Part shown: positions 8,148 to 17,174 of the stretch, piece by piece
Layout: the number at the start of each line of letters is the position of its first letter
How positions within the stretch are numbered: the stretch's first letter is position 1
Source: CALANV01 sp036381615
Lineage (GTDB): Bacteria > Pseudomonadota > Alphaproteobacteria > CACIAM-22H2
Assembly: GCA_036381615.1 (NCBI GenBank)
Contig: DASVCL010000027.1
Span: 134,671-198,670, forward strand
Reading direction: 5' to 3'
Length of the DNA stretch: 64,000 nt
Made by a program: the position numbers and the translations under genes
Notes under the pieces: model-generated
Seen by the model: the letters and a program-made list of their open reading frames with translations, nothing else
Database searches by the model: none
What the model was told of the DNA's origin: nothing

Positions 8148-9022
8148 ATACGTCTGTCTTCGCGCTGGCGCTGCGGCTCGGCCGCGTCTCGAACCTGCCC
8201 ACGGTGTGGACGAACACGCTTGCCGGCATCGTGCTGGCCGGCGGCGCCGCCGAACCCGGCTTCGCGCTGGCGCTGCTCGCCGCGGTCTCGCTCTATTACG
8301 TGGCGGGGATGTATCTCAACGATGCGTTCGACCGCGACATCGACGCGCGCGAACGGCCGGAGCGCCCGATACCCGCCGGCCTGGTCGCGGCGGCAACCGT
8401 ATTCGCGGCCGGCTTCGGCATGCTCGCCGCCGGTTTCGGACTGCTCGTCGCCCTCTGCTATGTCGACGCGGACGGCTCCACATGGGGAGCCGGCGTCGCC
8501 GGACTCGCGCTTGCCGCCGTCATCGTGCTCTACGACTGGCATCACAAGGGCAATCCGCTGAGCCCGGTCCTGATGGGGCTGTGCCGCGTGCTCGTCTATC
8601 TCGTCGCCGGGTTCGCGACGATTGCAGCACCCGCGCCGGCGCTCTACCTCGGCGCGGTCCTCCTTTTGTGCTACCTCGTCGGGCTTACCTATGCGGCAAA
8701 GTTCGAGACGCGCGCGCGCCTCGACCGTCTGTGGCCGCTGGCCTTCCTGGCCGCGCCCTTCATCTACGGCGCGGGCGCGCTGGCGGATGCCGTAAGCGGG
8801 ATTCTCTACGTCATCTTTTTCGCCTGGGTCGCTTATGCGCTGTCGTTCCTGATCATACCCACGCGCATCAACGTGCCGCGTGCGATCGGCTATCTGATCG
8901 CCGGCATCTCGCTGCTCGACGCGATGCTGATCGCGACGCAGGGACAAGCCGCGCTCGCCGCACTCGCGGTCGCCGGATTTGCGCTCACGCTACTCCTTCA
9001 GCGTTACGTCCCCGGAACGTGA
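8120..9022 (+). CDS. eboC: EboC: UbiA-like integral-membrane prenyltransferase
   Basis: A 300-residue polytopic membrane protein with eight or nine hydrophobic helices. The first Asp-rich motif is present as LNDAFDRDIDARERPERPIPAG (NDxxDxxxD type) and a second, weaker one as YDWHHKG, both typical of the UbiA superfamily. LRLGRVSNLPTVWTN near the N-terminus is characteristic of EboC. The gene starts inside the end of eboE (28-bp overlap) with GGGAGA upstream, so it is co-translated with eboE. It is probably the membrane anchor or prenyl-transfer step of the ebo pathway; the substrate is unknown. Confidence 0.88.
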   Translation: MGAATAPHLNTSVFALALRLGRVSNLPTVWTNTLAGIVLAGGAAEPGFALALLAAVSLYYVAGMYLNDAFDRDIDARERPERPIPAGLVAAATVFAAGFGMLAAGFGLLVALCYVDADGSTWGAGVAGLALAAVIVLYDWHHKGNPLSPVLMGLCRVLVYLVAGFATIAAPAPALYLGAVLLLCYLVGLTYAAKFETRARLDRLWPLAFLAAPFIYGAGALADAVSGILYVIFFAWVAYALSFLIIPTRINVPRAIGYLIAGISLLDAMLIATQGQAALAALAVAGFALTLLLQRYVPGT

Positions 9023-9069
9023 CGCCGTGGTTGAAAGCGCGCGCCCGCGATCGACGGAACCGATGTACG

Positions 9070-9975
9070 ATGCTGCCGAATGACGGACGCGGCATGTCGG
9101 ACGCGCTGCAGCAGGTGACGTCGCCGGCCGAACTTCTGCTGGGCTGGCTCGGGCGTCAGCTCACCGGCGATGCGCGCGCGTGGCTCGAGGACAGCGCGCG
9201 CCGTCTTCGCGACGGCGCCGACGAGCGTACGATCTATACGATCCTCACTCTCGTGCCGCGCCGGATCGGCAAGGATGATCTGCATCTCGAACCCGCGGAT
9301 CTCGACGCCGCGCAACAGGCGCGGCCCGGCTGGTCGCCTGTGGGGTGGAGCGTCGACCAGGCGGCGCGCATCGCCCTGCTGCTCTGCGCAAACGGTCCGG
9401 AAGATCGCTTCGCGCATCGTCTCGAACAGCTGTTCCGCACCGCCGATCTCGGCGAACTGGTCGCGTTCTATCGCGGCCTGCCGCTCTATCCGGGGCAGGA
9501 GCGCTATGTCGCCCGCGCCGCCGAGGGCGCGCGCAGCAACATGCGCAGCGTGTTCGAAGCCGTGGCGCACCGCAACCCCTACCCCGCCGAGCGCTTCGGC
9601 GAGGACGCGTGGAACCAGATGGTGCTGAAGGCGCTGTTCATCGGCAGCCCGCTCCACCCGATCCACGACTTCGATGCGCGGTCCAACCCGCGGCTCATGC
9701 GCATGCTGTGCGATTATGCCCACGAGCGCTGGGCCGCGCGCCGTCCCGTCAGCCCCGAGCTGTGGCGCGGCGTCGGCCCGCATGCGGACGAGGCGGCGAT
9801 CGCCGATCTGCGCCGCGTGCTCCGCCAGGGCGGCCCCGCCGAGCGCCGGGCGGCCGCGCTTGCGCTGGCCGCCTGTCCACGCACCGAGGCGGCGGCGGCC
9901 TTGCGCGAAGAGCCGGAGCTCGCCCACGCGATCGAACGGGGGCGTCTGTCCTGGGATGAGGTCGCCGGTGCCTGA
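9070..9975 (+). CDS. eboA: EboA: metabolite traffic protein
   Basis: About 301 residues, mostly alpha-helical, with the EboA-typical segments TILTLVPRRIGK, WSVDQAARIALLL, FYRGLPLYPGQERYVARAAEG and WNQMVLKALFIGSPLHPI. The family has no known catalytic motif, and none is seen. The start is uncertain: ATG 9070 is listed, ATG 9094 has a better-spaced GGAC, and GTG 9019 would overlap the eboC stop. Its place between eboC and eboB supports the assignment. Confidence 0.85.
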   Translation: MLPNDGRGMSDALQQVTSPAELLLGWLGRQLTGDARAWLEDSARRLRDGADERTIYTILTLVPRRIGKDDLHLEPADLDAAQQARPGWSPVGWSVDQAARIALLLCANGPEDRFAHRLEQLFRTADLGELVAFYRGLPLYPGQERYVARAAEGARSNMRSVFEAVAHRNPYPAERFGEDAWNQMVLKALFIGSPLHPIHDFDARSNPRLMRMLCDYAHERWAARRPVSPELWRGVGPHADEAAIADLRRVLRQGGPAERRAAALALAACPRTEAAAALREEPELAHAIERGRLSWDEVAGA

Positions 9976-10011
9976 GTCCGGACGAATCCGACGGAAAAGG
10001 GGAGCCTGATC

Positions 10012-10935
10012 ATGCAGTTCATCGATCCGCACATCCACATGAACGCACGCACCGCGAACGATTACGAGGCGATGGCCGCCGCGGGCGTAGTCGCCGTGAT
10101 CGAACCCGCGTTCTGGGTGGGCCAGCCCCGCACGTCGGTCGGAACCTATATCGACTATCTGTCCACGCTCGTCGGCTGGGAGCGTTTCCGCGCCGGGCAG
10201 TTCGGCATCCGGCACTACTGTGCGATTGGCCTCAACGCCAAGGAGGCGAACAACGAAGCGCTGGCCGAGGCGGTCATGGAGATCCTGCCGCGCTTCGCCC
10301 TCAAGGAAGGCGTCGTGGCCATCGGCGAGATCGGCTTCGACGAGCAGACGAAGGCCGAGGAAAAGTATCTGCGCGCGCAGCTGGATCTCGCCAAGCAGCT
10401 CGACATGCTGGTGATGGTCCACACGCCGCACCGCGACAAGAAGCGGGGAACGTCGCGGACGATGGATCTGTGCATCGAGCACGGGCTTTCGCCGGACCGC
10501 GTCGTCATCGATCACAACAACGAAGAAACGATCCAGGAAGTGCTCGACCGCGGCTTCTGGGCCGCGTTCACGCTCTACCCGCGTACCAAGATGGGCAGCG
10601 AGCGGATGGTGGACATCGTGCGCCGCTACGGCTCGGAGCGGATCTTCATCGACTCGAGCGCCGATTGGGGCATGTCCGATCCGCTGGCGGTGCCGAAGAC
10701 CGCGCAGCTCATGCTCCAGCGCGGCATCGCCGAAGCGGATGTGCGCCGCGTATGCTATGCCAACGCGCTCGCCGCCTACGGCCAGAGCGGCCAGATGAAG
10801 GAATCCGACTGGCTCGATCCGGCCCCGGTCGACCAGCGGTTGATGTTCGAAGGCAACTCCGTGCTCCGTGGCCAGCCCCCGCGCGTCGACGAGCCCGCGC
10901 CGAGGCCTGCCGACGCCGACCTGCTGATCGAATAG
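10012..10935 (+). CDS. eboB: EboB: TatD-family metal-dependent hydrolase
   Basis: A 307-residue amidohydrolase-fold protein. FIDPHIHMNART gives the N-terminal HxH metal pair; GVVAIGEIGFDEQTK carries the TatD-type metal-bridging Glu; VMVHTPHR and VVIDHNNEET supply further His ligands and FIDSSADWG the Asp. TatD proteins are nucleases, but this is the divergent branch embedded in ebo clusters and its substrate is unknown. The RBS is AAGGGGAG. It is the last ebo gene here; no eboF-like phosphodiesterase follows. Confidence 0.88.
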   Translation: MQFIDPHIHMNARTANDYEAMAAAGVVAVIEPAFWVGQPRTSVGTYIDYLSTLVGWERFRAGQFGIRHYCAIGLNAKEANNEALAEAVMEILPRFALKEGVVAIGEIGFDEQTKAEEKYLRAQLDLAKQLDMLVMVHTPHRDKKRGTSRTMDLCIEHGLSPDRVVIDHNNEETIQEVLDRGFWAAFTLYPRTKMGSERMVDIVRRYGSERIFIDSSADWGMSDPLAVPKTAQLMLQRGIAEADVRRVCYANALAAYGQSGQMKESDWLDPAPVDQRLMFEGNSVLRGQPPRVDEPAPRPADADLLIE

Positions 10936-11013
10936 ACGAAGCTCGGGCTGCGACAACTCGAACCGCGAAGAAAACGAAGGACACCGGGGCCGCAGGAAAA
11001 GGCGGTCACGGCG

Positions 11014-11523
11014 TCATTTCTTCAGGGTTCGCACATAGGCCATGATCTTCAGGATGTCGTCCTGGGACATCCGCTTGCCGAAGGGCTGCATCGCCCCGCC
11101 GGCGCCGGCGTAGATCACCTCGAACATGCCGACATCCGTGTTCGTGCGCGGATAGTTGTACGTATCGTCGATCAGGCTGGGGCCGATGCGCCCTGTGCCA
11201 TCGGGGAGGTGGCACCCCTGGCACCACTGCAGATAAAGCTTCTTGCCGGCCGACAATGCCACTTCGTCACCCTTGTAGGGATTTTCGCCGCTGGCAAGGA
11301 ACGTCTTGACGGCCTCCGTCACGACCTCGCCCTGACGCGGCTTGACCTCGATCGGCTGATTGTCGAGCGCGTGGCGGAAGACGATACCGTCGGCCGACGC
11401 GCGGCCCGTCAGGCCTGCGGCCAGCGCGAGCGCAACGGCGCCGATCCGATGAAAGAGAGGCCGGGCCGGCGAAGACGCCGACCCGGCCCCACCCTGTCGC
11501 GACGTGCTGCGATCCGACTGCAT
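11014..11523 (-). CDS. Periplasmic c-type cytochrome, electron acceptor for the adjacent PQQ dehydrogenase
   Basis: A 169-residue protein with an N-terminal signal peptide (AVALALAAGLTGRASA). It has one haem c site, WCQGCH, and a probable axial Met in GAMQPFGKRMS. The layout (FLASGENPYKG, DDTYNYPRTNTDVGMFEVIYAGAGG, DDILKIMAYVRTL) resembles cytochrome cL/XoxG-type partners of PQQ alcohol dehydrogenases. The start ATG shares its A with the TGA of the upstream PQQ dehydrogenase (TGATG at 11525-11521), so the two are translationally coupled. It probably passes electrons from PQQH2 to the respiratory chain. A second promoter of its own is not evident. Confidence 0.85.
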   Translation of the reverse strand: MQSDRSTSRQGGAGSASSPARPLFHRIGAVALALAAGLTGRASADGIVFRHALDNQPIEVKPRQGEVVTEAVKTFLASGENPYKGDEVALSAGKKLYLQWCQGCHLPDGTGRIGPSLIDDTYNYPRTNTDVGMFEVIYAGAGGAMQPFGKRMSQDDILKIMAYVRTLKK

Positions 11524-12947
11524 CAACGGACGCGCACCCGCGCTACCTCCGCGCCCGCGGGCACCTGGTCCGCGGCGACGACGCGCCAGAGCGCGCCCGG
11601 CGGGTTCGCCGTCGGCCCCTTGTCGTCGAGATAGAAGCAGTAGCAGTTGACCGCCAGGACCGTGCCGTCCTCGTCCGTGTTGCCGGCGGTGAACTGCAGC
11701 GACGTGTGCAGCAGCTCCTGCATCTGCCACTTGTTGGCGCTCTTGTCCCAGCCGACACCCCACAAGCGGCCGGAGCACCAGTCACCGACCAGCAGGACGC
11801 CGTCCATGCCGGCATAGTTGGCCACACCGAGCGCCATCGCCGAACATCCCCAATTCTCGGTGAGCTTCTGCGCACCCGGGTACGGTTCCTCGTGCGGGTA
11901 CTCGGCGATTGGCAGGACGCCGACCTGCGGGCACTTGTCGTCCGGTCCGGTCATCGGATGGCAGTTGGTGCCCATGTTCCGGCTCCAGCCGTAGTTCTCG
12001 CCGCCCTTGCTGTTCGCCGGCTGATAGTTGATCTCCTCGAGATGGTTCTGTCCGACGTCGGCGATGAACAATCCGCCGTTCTTCCTGTCGAAGTGGAACA
12101 TGTACGGATTGCGCAGCCCGTAGGCCCAGATCTCCGGTTTCGCCCCGATCCGGATCTTGCTGAAGTCGAGCTCCGTCACGCCGAACAGCCGCATCAGCTG
12201 GTCGCGCGAGGCGGCGCGGAACGGATTGTCGGCCGGCACCTTGTACGGAATGGAGTCGTCTTCGACATTGACGTCGATCCGCAGCATTTTGCCGAGATGC
12301 GTATCGAGCCGCTGGCCGGCATCGAGCGGGTCGCCCTCCCAGCCGCCGTCACCCTTGCCGATGTAAAGGTATCCGTCGGGACCAAACTGCATGCCGCCGC
12401 CGTAGTGATTGTAGTACGGCTGCGGGATGCTCATGATCACCTTCGCCGTCTTGTTCGCCTGTTCGGCCGTGACCACGTTCGGACTGCTCGGATCGACGGT
12501 AAAGCGGACGATCAGCGCCGCGCCGTTGAACGGCAGCGACGAGAAGTGGACGAAGAAATGGCCGTTCTCCCGGAACCGTGGATGAAAGGCCACTGACCAT
12601 AGGCCCTGCTCGACGAAGCCGGTCTGCACCTCACTGCCGAGCGGGTTGAGCTTGGTGAGGTCGAGGAACGGTTCTTCCTGCACCTTGCCGTCCTTGTCGA
12701 CGACGCGAATCCGGCCCACGCGTTCCACGACGAAGATGCGGCCGGTCCCGTCATAGGCCGACGCGACGCCGGTCGGATCGTTGAAGCCGTCGGCCACCTT
12801 CACGAGCGCGATATTCACGGTCCCGGGCAGCTTGCCGCCCGGCCGCGCCACCTCGTCCGCGGATTTGGGTACGGTCTGGGCGGCGACTGGAAGAGTCAAT
12901 CCAAGCGCCGCGATTCCCAGAAGCCGCGCTACCACCTTGAGTCTCAC
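11523..12947 (-). CDS. PQQ-dependent sugar dehydrogenase, soluble GDH-like beta-propeller
   Basis: 474 residues with a signal peptide (VARLLGIAALGLTLPVAAQ) and a six-bladed propeller typical of soluble PQQ glucose/sorbosone dehydrogenases. Recognisable parts are LWSVAFHPRF, YYNHYGGGMQFGPDGYLYIGKGDGG, AYGLRNPYMFHFDR, LFIADVGQNHLEEIN and GENYGWSRNMG. I take the GTG at 12947, with GGAGG 7 nt upstream and a signal peptide directly after it; the longer open frame to 13091 lacks both. It oxidises an aldose or alcohol in the periplasm, passing electrons to the overlapping cytochrome c. The substrate is not deducible. No PQQ biosynthesis genes lie in the window. Confidence 0.88.
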   Translation of the reverse strand: MRLKVVARLLGIAALGLTLPVAAQTVPKSADEVARPGGKLPGTVNIALVKVADGFNDPTGVASAYDGTGRIFVVERVGRIRVVDKDGKVQEEPFLDLTKLNPLGSEVQTGFVEQGLWSVAFHPRFRENGHFFVHFSSLPFNGAALIVRFTVDPSSPNVVTAEQANKTAKVIMSIPQPYYNHYGGGMQFGPDGYLYIGKGDGGWEGDPLDAGQRLDTHLGKMLRIDVNVEDDSIPYKVPADNPFRAASRDQLMRLFGVTELDFSKIRIGAKPEIWAYGLRNPYMFHFDRKNGGLFIADVGQNHLEEINYQPANSKGGENYGWSRNMGTNCHPMTGPDDKCPQVGVLPIAEYPHEEPYPGAQKLTENWGCSAMALGVANYAGMDGVLLVGDWCSGRLWGVGWDKSANKWQMQELLHTSLQFTAGNTDEDGTVLAVNCYCFYLDDKGPTANPPGALWRVVAADQVPAGAEVARVRVR

Positions 12948-13870
12948 GTTCGTCCTCCCTGCTTGTGGGACACCCAAACGCGAATGCATCCGCCGCCGAT
13001 CCGGTCGACAGCCTGGCGATCGATGATGCGTTCTGAAAGTGCGATCACGGGCTTCGGCGATCGCGGAATCACTTGCCCGCGATCGCGGCACGCCTCCTTG
13101 TCTTTGTGGAATTGCACGGCGACGGGTCGCGCTTCGTCAACTGGGCAGGGGGAGTACGCCCTGCGGTGTGCCGGCAACCTTACGTACCTGCGGCGCCGCA
13201 CATCACCTTTGGGCAAATCCATGCGGATTGCATGCATGCCCATGGCGACATCGTCGATCTCGAGACGCTGCACACGCTGGCAAGACCGTCGGAGTCTTCG
13301 CGCGAGCCGGGCATCGGCTCGTCGAAATGACACGCGCTTTTCGCGGCGAAGCGCGCCAGCGGCCAGCGCCAAAAATTCTTGCATCTCGAACTTCAGATGA
13401 TAAGGTGCCCCATGCTCGGTTGTGCGATCGCGCGCGTCCAACAATCAGAAAAGCGCGCGTCGCCTGAAGCCGAATCCCGGAAATTGCGATGGAGGAACTG
13501 CGACAGATGCCGAGTTGAATTTCCGTTTCCGTGGAATTTCAGCGTTTATCCTCTGGCTTCTTCTCGTATCGTCGGCATCAACGCACCGCACGGTACGTCT
13601 CCGCGTCGAACCTCGTTTCCGACGCAACATTCCGGCCCTTCGGTCCGGATTCCTTGGGCGTATTCAGACACCGCTTCACGTCCAGCTTTCCATTGAAAGC
13701 GCCCTGCCAGAGGTCGGCCTGACGGCCGAGTAAGCCGACATCGTTGCGCTGCCGCCTGTCGTGCGGTCGTCCAGAGATGCAGGACGCATCCCCGAGGGGC
13801 ACGCAATTTTCCGCCGCATGTTCCGCGCCTGGCGGCCATGCGCCGGACAGACATCGGAGGTCGATCCGCC
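12948..13870. other. Long intergenic region without a convincing gene
   Basis: A gap of about 920 bp, divergent between the PQQ dehydrogenase and proV. Several short open frames (for example 13073-13330 and 13422-13733, plus) have no good ribosome-binding site and no family resemblance I recognise. The stretch around 13380-13700 is less GC-rich than its surroundings and carries TTTCC-rich runs. It may hold the osmoregulated promoter of proVWX or a decayed gene. Confidence 0.4.
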
Positions 13871-15067
13871 ATGACGACCAAGATCGCCGTGCGAGGCCTG
13901 TGCAAGGTTTTCGGCACCGCTCCGGCCAAGGCGCTGGAGATGCTGCGTCGCGGCCTTTCCAAGGAAGAGATCTTCGCCCGCACCGGTCAAACCATCGGCG
14001 TTCATGACGCGAATTTCGAGATCGAAGCGGGCGAGATCTTCGTGGTCATGGGCCTGTCGGGTTCGGGAAAGTCGACGCTAGTTCGCATGCTCAACCGCCT
14101 GATCGAGCCGACTGCGGGTGAAATCGTCGTCGACGGCCGCGACATCATGCGGATGTCCCGGCGGGAACTGATCGAGTTGCGGCGTCGCGACATGAGCATG
14201 GTGTTCCAGAGCTTCGCGCTGATGCCACATCTGCGCGTGTGGGAGAACGCCGCGTTCGGCCTCGAGGTCGCCGGCTTCGACGCAGCCACACGGCGCGAAC
14301 GCGCGATGAACGCGCTCGAGGCGGTCGGACTCAAACCTTATGCGGAGAGCTGGCCGTCGGAACTCTCGGGCGGCATGCAGCAGCGCGTCGGTCTCGCCCG
14401 CGCGCTGGCAAACGAGCCGTCGATTCTGCTGATGGACGAAGCGTTTTCGGCGCTGGATCCGCTCACGCGCAGCGAAATGCAGGACGAACTGCTGCGGCTC
14501 CAGGCCGAGCACCAGCGAACCATCGTCTTCATCAGCCATGATCTGGACGAGGCGATCCGCATCGGCGACCGCCTGGCGATCATGGAAGGCGGACGCATCG
14601 TTCAGATCGGCCGACCCGACGAGATTCTGAAGGCACCGGCGAACGACTATGTCCGCTCGTTCTTTCGCAACGTCGATCTGACGCGCGTCCTCACGGCCGG
14701 CGACATTGCACGCCGCGACCAGATCACGCTCGTCCGCCATCCGGGCGAAGGTATACGCGCCGCGCTGCGTCAGCTGCGCGAGCGCGACCGCGAGTTCGGC
14801 TACGTCCAGGACGCGCGGCGGCGCTTCCACGGTATCGTGTCGGTCGAGAGCCTGATCGGCGCGCTCGAACGCAGCAACGGCAACGCATCGCTCGCGGACG
14901 CATTCCTGCCCGACGTGGCGCCGGTGGCATCGGACGTGTCGATGAGCGAGGTCCTGCCGTTGGTCGCCCGCAGCCCCTACCCGCTGCCGGTCGTGGACGG
15001 CAACGGCACCTATGTCGGCGCCATCTCGAAAACCGCCTATCTCGAAGCCCTCGGACGGAGTCGGTGA
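13871..15067 (+). CDS. proV: Glycine betaine/L-proline ABC importer, ATPase subunit
   Basis: 398 residues. The Walker A motif is GLSGSGKST, the signature LSGGMQQR and Walker B ILLMDEAFSALDP, followed by the switch His in FISHDLDEA. An N-terminal helix with LRRGLSKEEIFARTGQTIGV is typical of ProV/OpuAA, and the C-terminal third carries two CBS-like repeats (ending in YPLPVVDGNGTYVGAIS) that sense ionic strength in this family. The chosen ATG has GGAGG about 10 nt upstream. It heads a proVWX operon; the proW GTG or ATG follows immediately. Confidence 0.95.
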   Translation: MTTKIAVRGLCKVFGTAPAKALEMLRRGLSKEEIFARTGQTIGVHDANFEIEAGEIFVVMGLSGSGKSTLVRMLNRLIEPTAGEIVVDGRDIMRMSRRELIELRRRDMSMVFQSFALMPHLRVWENAAFGLEVAGFDAATRRERAMNALEAVGLKPYAESWPSELSGGMQQRVGLARALANEPSILLMDEAFSALDPLTRSEMQDELLRLQAEHQRTIVFISHDLDEAIRIGDRLAIMEGGRIVQIGRPDEILKAPANDYVRSFFRNVDLTRVLTAGDIARRDQITLVRHPGEGIRAALRQLRERDREFGYVQDARRRFHGIVSVESLIGALERSNGNASLADAFLPDVAPVASDVSMSEVLPLVARSPYPLPVVDGNGTYVGAISKTAYLEALGRSR

Positions 15068-15069
15068 AC

Positions 15070-15996
15070 ATGAAGTTCGAACTGCCCCTGGGCGATCTCG
15101 TCGAAGCCGCCGTCGAATTCCTGATGCGCCATGCGCAGTGGCTGTTCGACGCGATCGAAATCGTGGTCGGCGGCGTCGCCGACGGCATTGGCGCCGCGCT
15201 CGGCTTCCCGCCCGGCGTAGTGCTGGCCGGCCTCATCGTCGGCCTCGCCTTTTACCGGGTCGGGTGGAAGTTTGCCGTGTTCGCGGCGGCGGCGCTCGCC
15301 GTCATCTTCGCGCTCGGCCTGTGGCGGCATACGGTCGACACGCTGACCCTCGTCCTCACCGCCACGGTCATTGCGTTGATCCTGGGCGTGCCGCTCGGCG
15401 TCGCCGCCGGTCGCAGCGACCGGATCGAGTCGGCGCTGCGACCCATGCTCGATCTGATGCAGACGATGCCGGCCTTCGTCTACCTGATTCCGGCGGCGAT
15501 GTTCTTCGGCCTCGGCAAGGTGCCGGGCGTGATCGCGACCATCGTCTTTGCGTTGCCGCCCGTGGTCCGCCTGACGAGCCTCGGCATCCGCCAGGTGCCG
15601 GACGAGCTGGTGGAAGCCGGACTCGCGTTCGGCTGCACGTCGCGACAGCTGCTGTTCAAGGTGCAGATACCGACCGCGCTTCCGTCGATCATGGCCGGCG
15701 TCAATCAGACGATCATGCTGGCACTGTCGATGGTCGTGATCGCGTCGATGATCGGTGCGGGCGGGCTCGGCAACCAGGTACTGCGCGGCATTCAGCGGCT
15801 CGATATCGGACTTGGCTTCGAAAGCGGCCTTGCCGTCGTCCTCGTCGCGATCCTGCTCGACCGCATTACCCAGAGCTTCGGCAAGCCTCGCACCAGGTCG
15901 GCGCGCGCGACCGCGCGCAGCTCGGCGGTGCCGGGAAAGGAAAAAGAATCCGCAGATCGGCGGGCTGTCATGCAGCCGGCCGAGCCCGGGGCGTAA
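15070..15996 (+). CDS. proW: Glycine betaine/L-proline ABC importer, permease subunit
   Basis: A 308-residue inner-membrane permease with about six to seven helices and the binding-protein-dependent transport EAA loop (ELVEAGLAFGCTSRQLLFKVQIPTALPSIMAG). MIGAGGLGNQVLRGIQRLD matches ProW. ATG 15070 lies 2 nt after the proV stop with GGAG upstream; an in-frame GTG at 15064 overlaps that stop. The C-terminus has a longer than usual Arg/Ser-rich hydrophilic tail after the last helix. Confidence 0.94.
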   Translation: MKFELPLGDLVEAAVEFLMRHAQWLFDAIEIVVGGVADGIGAALGFPPGVVLAGLIVGLAFYRVGWKFAVFAAAALAVIFALGLWRHTVDTLTLVLTATVIALILGVPLGVAAGRSDRIESALRPMLDLMQTMPAFVYLIPAAMFFGLGKVPGVIATIVFALPPVVRLTSLGIRQVPDELVEAGLAFGCTSRQLLFKVQIPTALPSIMAGVNQTIMLALSMVVIASMIGAGGLGNQVLRGIQRLDIGLGFESGLAVVLVAILLDRITQSFGKPRTRSARATARSSAVPGKEKESADRRAVMQPAEPGA

Positions 15997-16048
15997 GGCA
16001 CGCGCGCCTGCCCCACCTGTCCACCACGAAACAGAAGGAGAAAGCGCG

Positions 16049-16942
16049 ATGACATTCGGTTTCCTGAAACGGCTCGCCATGGGGTTGGCCGGGCTGCTCG
16101 CGGCCGGCGCCGTGGCGGCGCAGCCGGGCCATGCCGAAACCAAGCCGATCAAGATCGGCTGGACGGCGTGGTCCGACGCGGAAGCGGTCACGAAGCTTGC
16201 GAAGAAGGTCATCGAGACGCGGTTCGACCAGCCGGTCGAACTCGTACTCGCCGACATCGGCCTGCAGTACCAGGGCCTGGCGAAGGGTGACCTCGACACG
16301 ATGCTGATGGCGTGGCTGCCCGTCACGCATGCCAGCTACATGGACAAGGTCAGGGACAAGGTCGTGCCGCTCGGAATCCTGTACACCGGCGCGCGGCTCG
16401 GCTGGGTCGTCCCGGACTACGTGCCGAAGGACGAGGTCCGCTCGATCGAGGATCTGAAGAAGGCCGAAGTGCGCCGGAAGCTCGACGGCAAGATCCAGGG
16501 CATCGATCCGGGCGCCGGCCTGATGCAGGCCTCGGAGAAGGCGATCGAGGCATACGGCCTCGACGATTACACGCTGGTTTCAGCCAGCGGCGCGGCCATG
16601 ACCGCGGCCCTCAAGCGCGCGATCGACCGCAAGGAGTGGATCGTCGTGACGGGCTGGAGTCCGCACTGGAAATTCGCCAAATGGAAGCTTCGTTACCTCG
16701 ATGACCCGAAGACGACGCTTGGCGGGCTCGAGCGAGTGCATGTACTTGCGCGCCAGGGCTTCTACCAGGATCATCCCGAGATCGCGGCGTTCTTCGCCCG
16801 CATGTATCTGCCGCTCGACGAGCTGCAGGCCATCATGTTCGACGCCAGCGAGACGTCGTACGAGGCTGCGGTCGACAAGTACATCAAGACCCACAAGGCG
16901 CGTATCGACTACTGGGTGACGGGCGAGTTCCCGGCGTCGTGA
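16049..16942 (+). CDS. proX: Glycine betaine/L-proline ABC importer, periplasmic binding protein
   Basis: 297 residues with a signal peptide (LAMGLAGLLAAGAVAAQPGHA) and an OpuAC-type substrate-binding domain: IKIGWTAWSDAEAVTKLAKKVIE, LAKGDLDTMLMAWLPVTH, IDPGAGLMQASEKAIEAYGL and VTGWSPHWKFAKWKLRYLDD. The aromatic residues W and Y in these segments form the quaternary-amine box in the family. AGAAGGAG sits 8-9 nt before the ATG. It is the third gene of the operon, separated from proW by 52 bp, and is followed by a strong stem-loop. Confidence 0.94.
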   Translation: MTFGFLKRLAMGLAGLLAAGAVAAQPGHAETKPIKIGWTAWSDAEAVTKLAKKVIETRFDQPVELVLADIGLQYQGLAKGDLDTMLMAWLPVTHASYMDKVRDKVVPLGILYTGARLGWVVPDYVPKDEVRSIEDLKKAEVRRKLDGKIQGIDPGAGLMQASEKAIEAYGLDDYTLVSASGAAMTAALKRAIDRKEWIVVTGWSPHWKFAKWKLRYLDDPKTTLGGLERVHVLARQGFYQDHPEIAAFFARMYLPLDELQAIMFDASETSYEAAVDKYIKTHKARIDYWVTGEFPAS

Positions 16943-16954
16943 CACCCGCAGGGG

Positions 16955-16983
16955 CGCATCCCGCCATGGCGCGGCGGGATGCG
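16955..16983 (+). terminator. Terminator hairpin after proX
   Basis: A perfect 11-bp stem, CGCATCCCGCC (16955-16965) with GGCGGGATGCG (16973-16983), and a 7-nt loop lie 12 nt after the proX stop. The following bases are pyrimidine-rich (TCCTCTCTTCC) rather than a pure T-run. Probable end of the proVWX transcript. Confidence 0.7.
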
Positions 16984-17024
16984 TCCTCTCTTCCGATTCA
17001 TCCAGGCGTCGGCACGAGATCGTC

Positions 17025-17174
17025 ATGCCCGCATCCCTGACGTGGTGGGCGGCCCTGCTGATGATCGCCCTCGGTGTGCTCGCCGCCGGTGCCGTCGTCG
17101 GCATCGTGCTCGCCCGGTTCGCGCAGCCGACCGACCGGAAGTCGGGATGCCGATGGCCGCTCTGGCCGCACTGA
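17025..17174 (+). CDS. Small single-pass membrane protein
   Basis: A 49-residue open frame: a Trp-Trp start, one long hydrophobic helix (ALLMIALGVLAAGAVVGIVLA), then a basic, Trp-containing tail (RFAQPTDRKSGCRWPLWPH). A weak GAG-containing site lies about 9 nt before the ATG. It stands alone after the proX terminator. I know no family for it; the amphipathic layout, positive after the helix, supports a real protein but only moderately. Confidence 0.4.
   Translation: MPASLTWWAALLMIALGVLAAGAVVGIVLARFAQPTDRKSGCRWPLWPH

Noticed and set aside
13073..13330. 85-codon plus-strand ORF in the long gap before proV
   Set aside because: No RBS, no known family and no sign of coding preference; left as intergenic.
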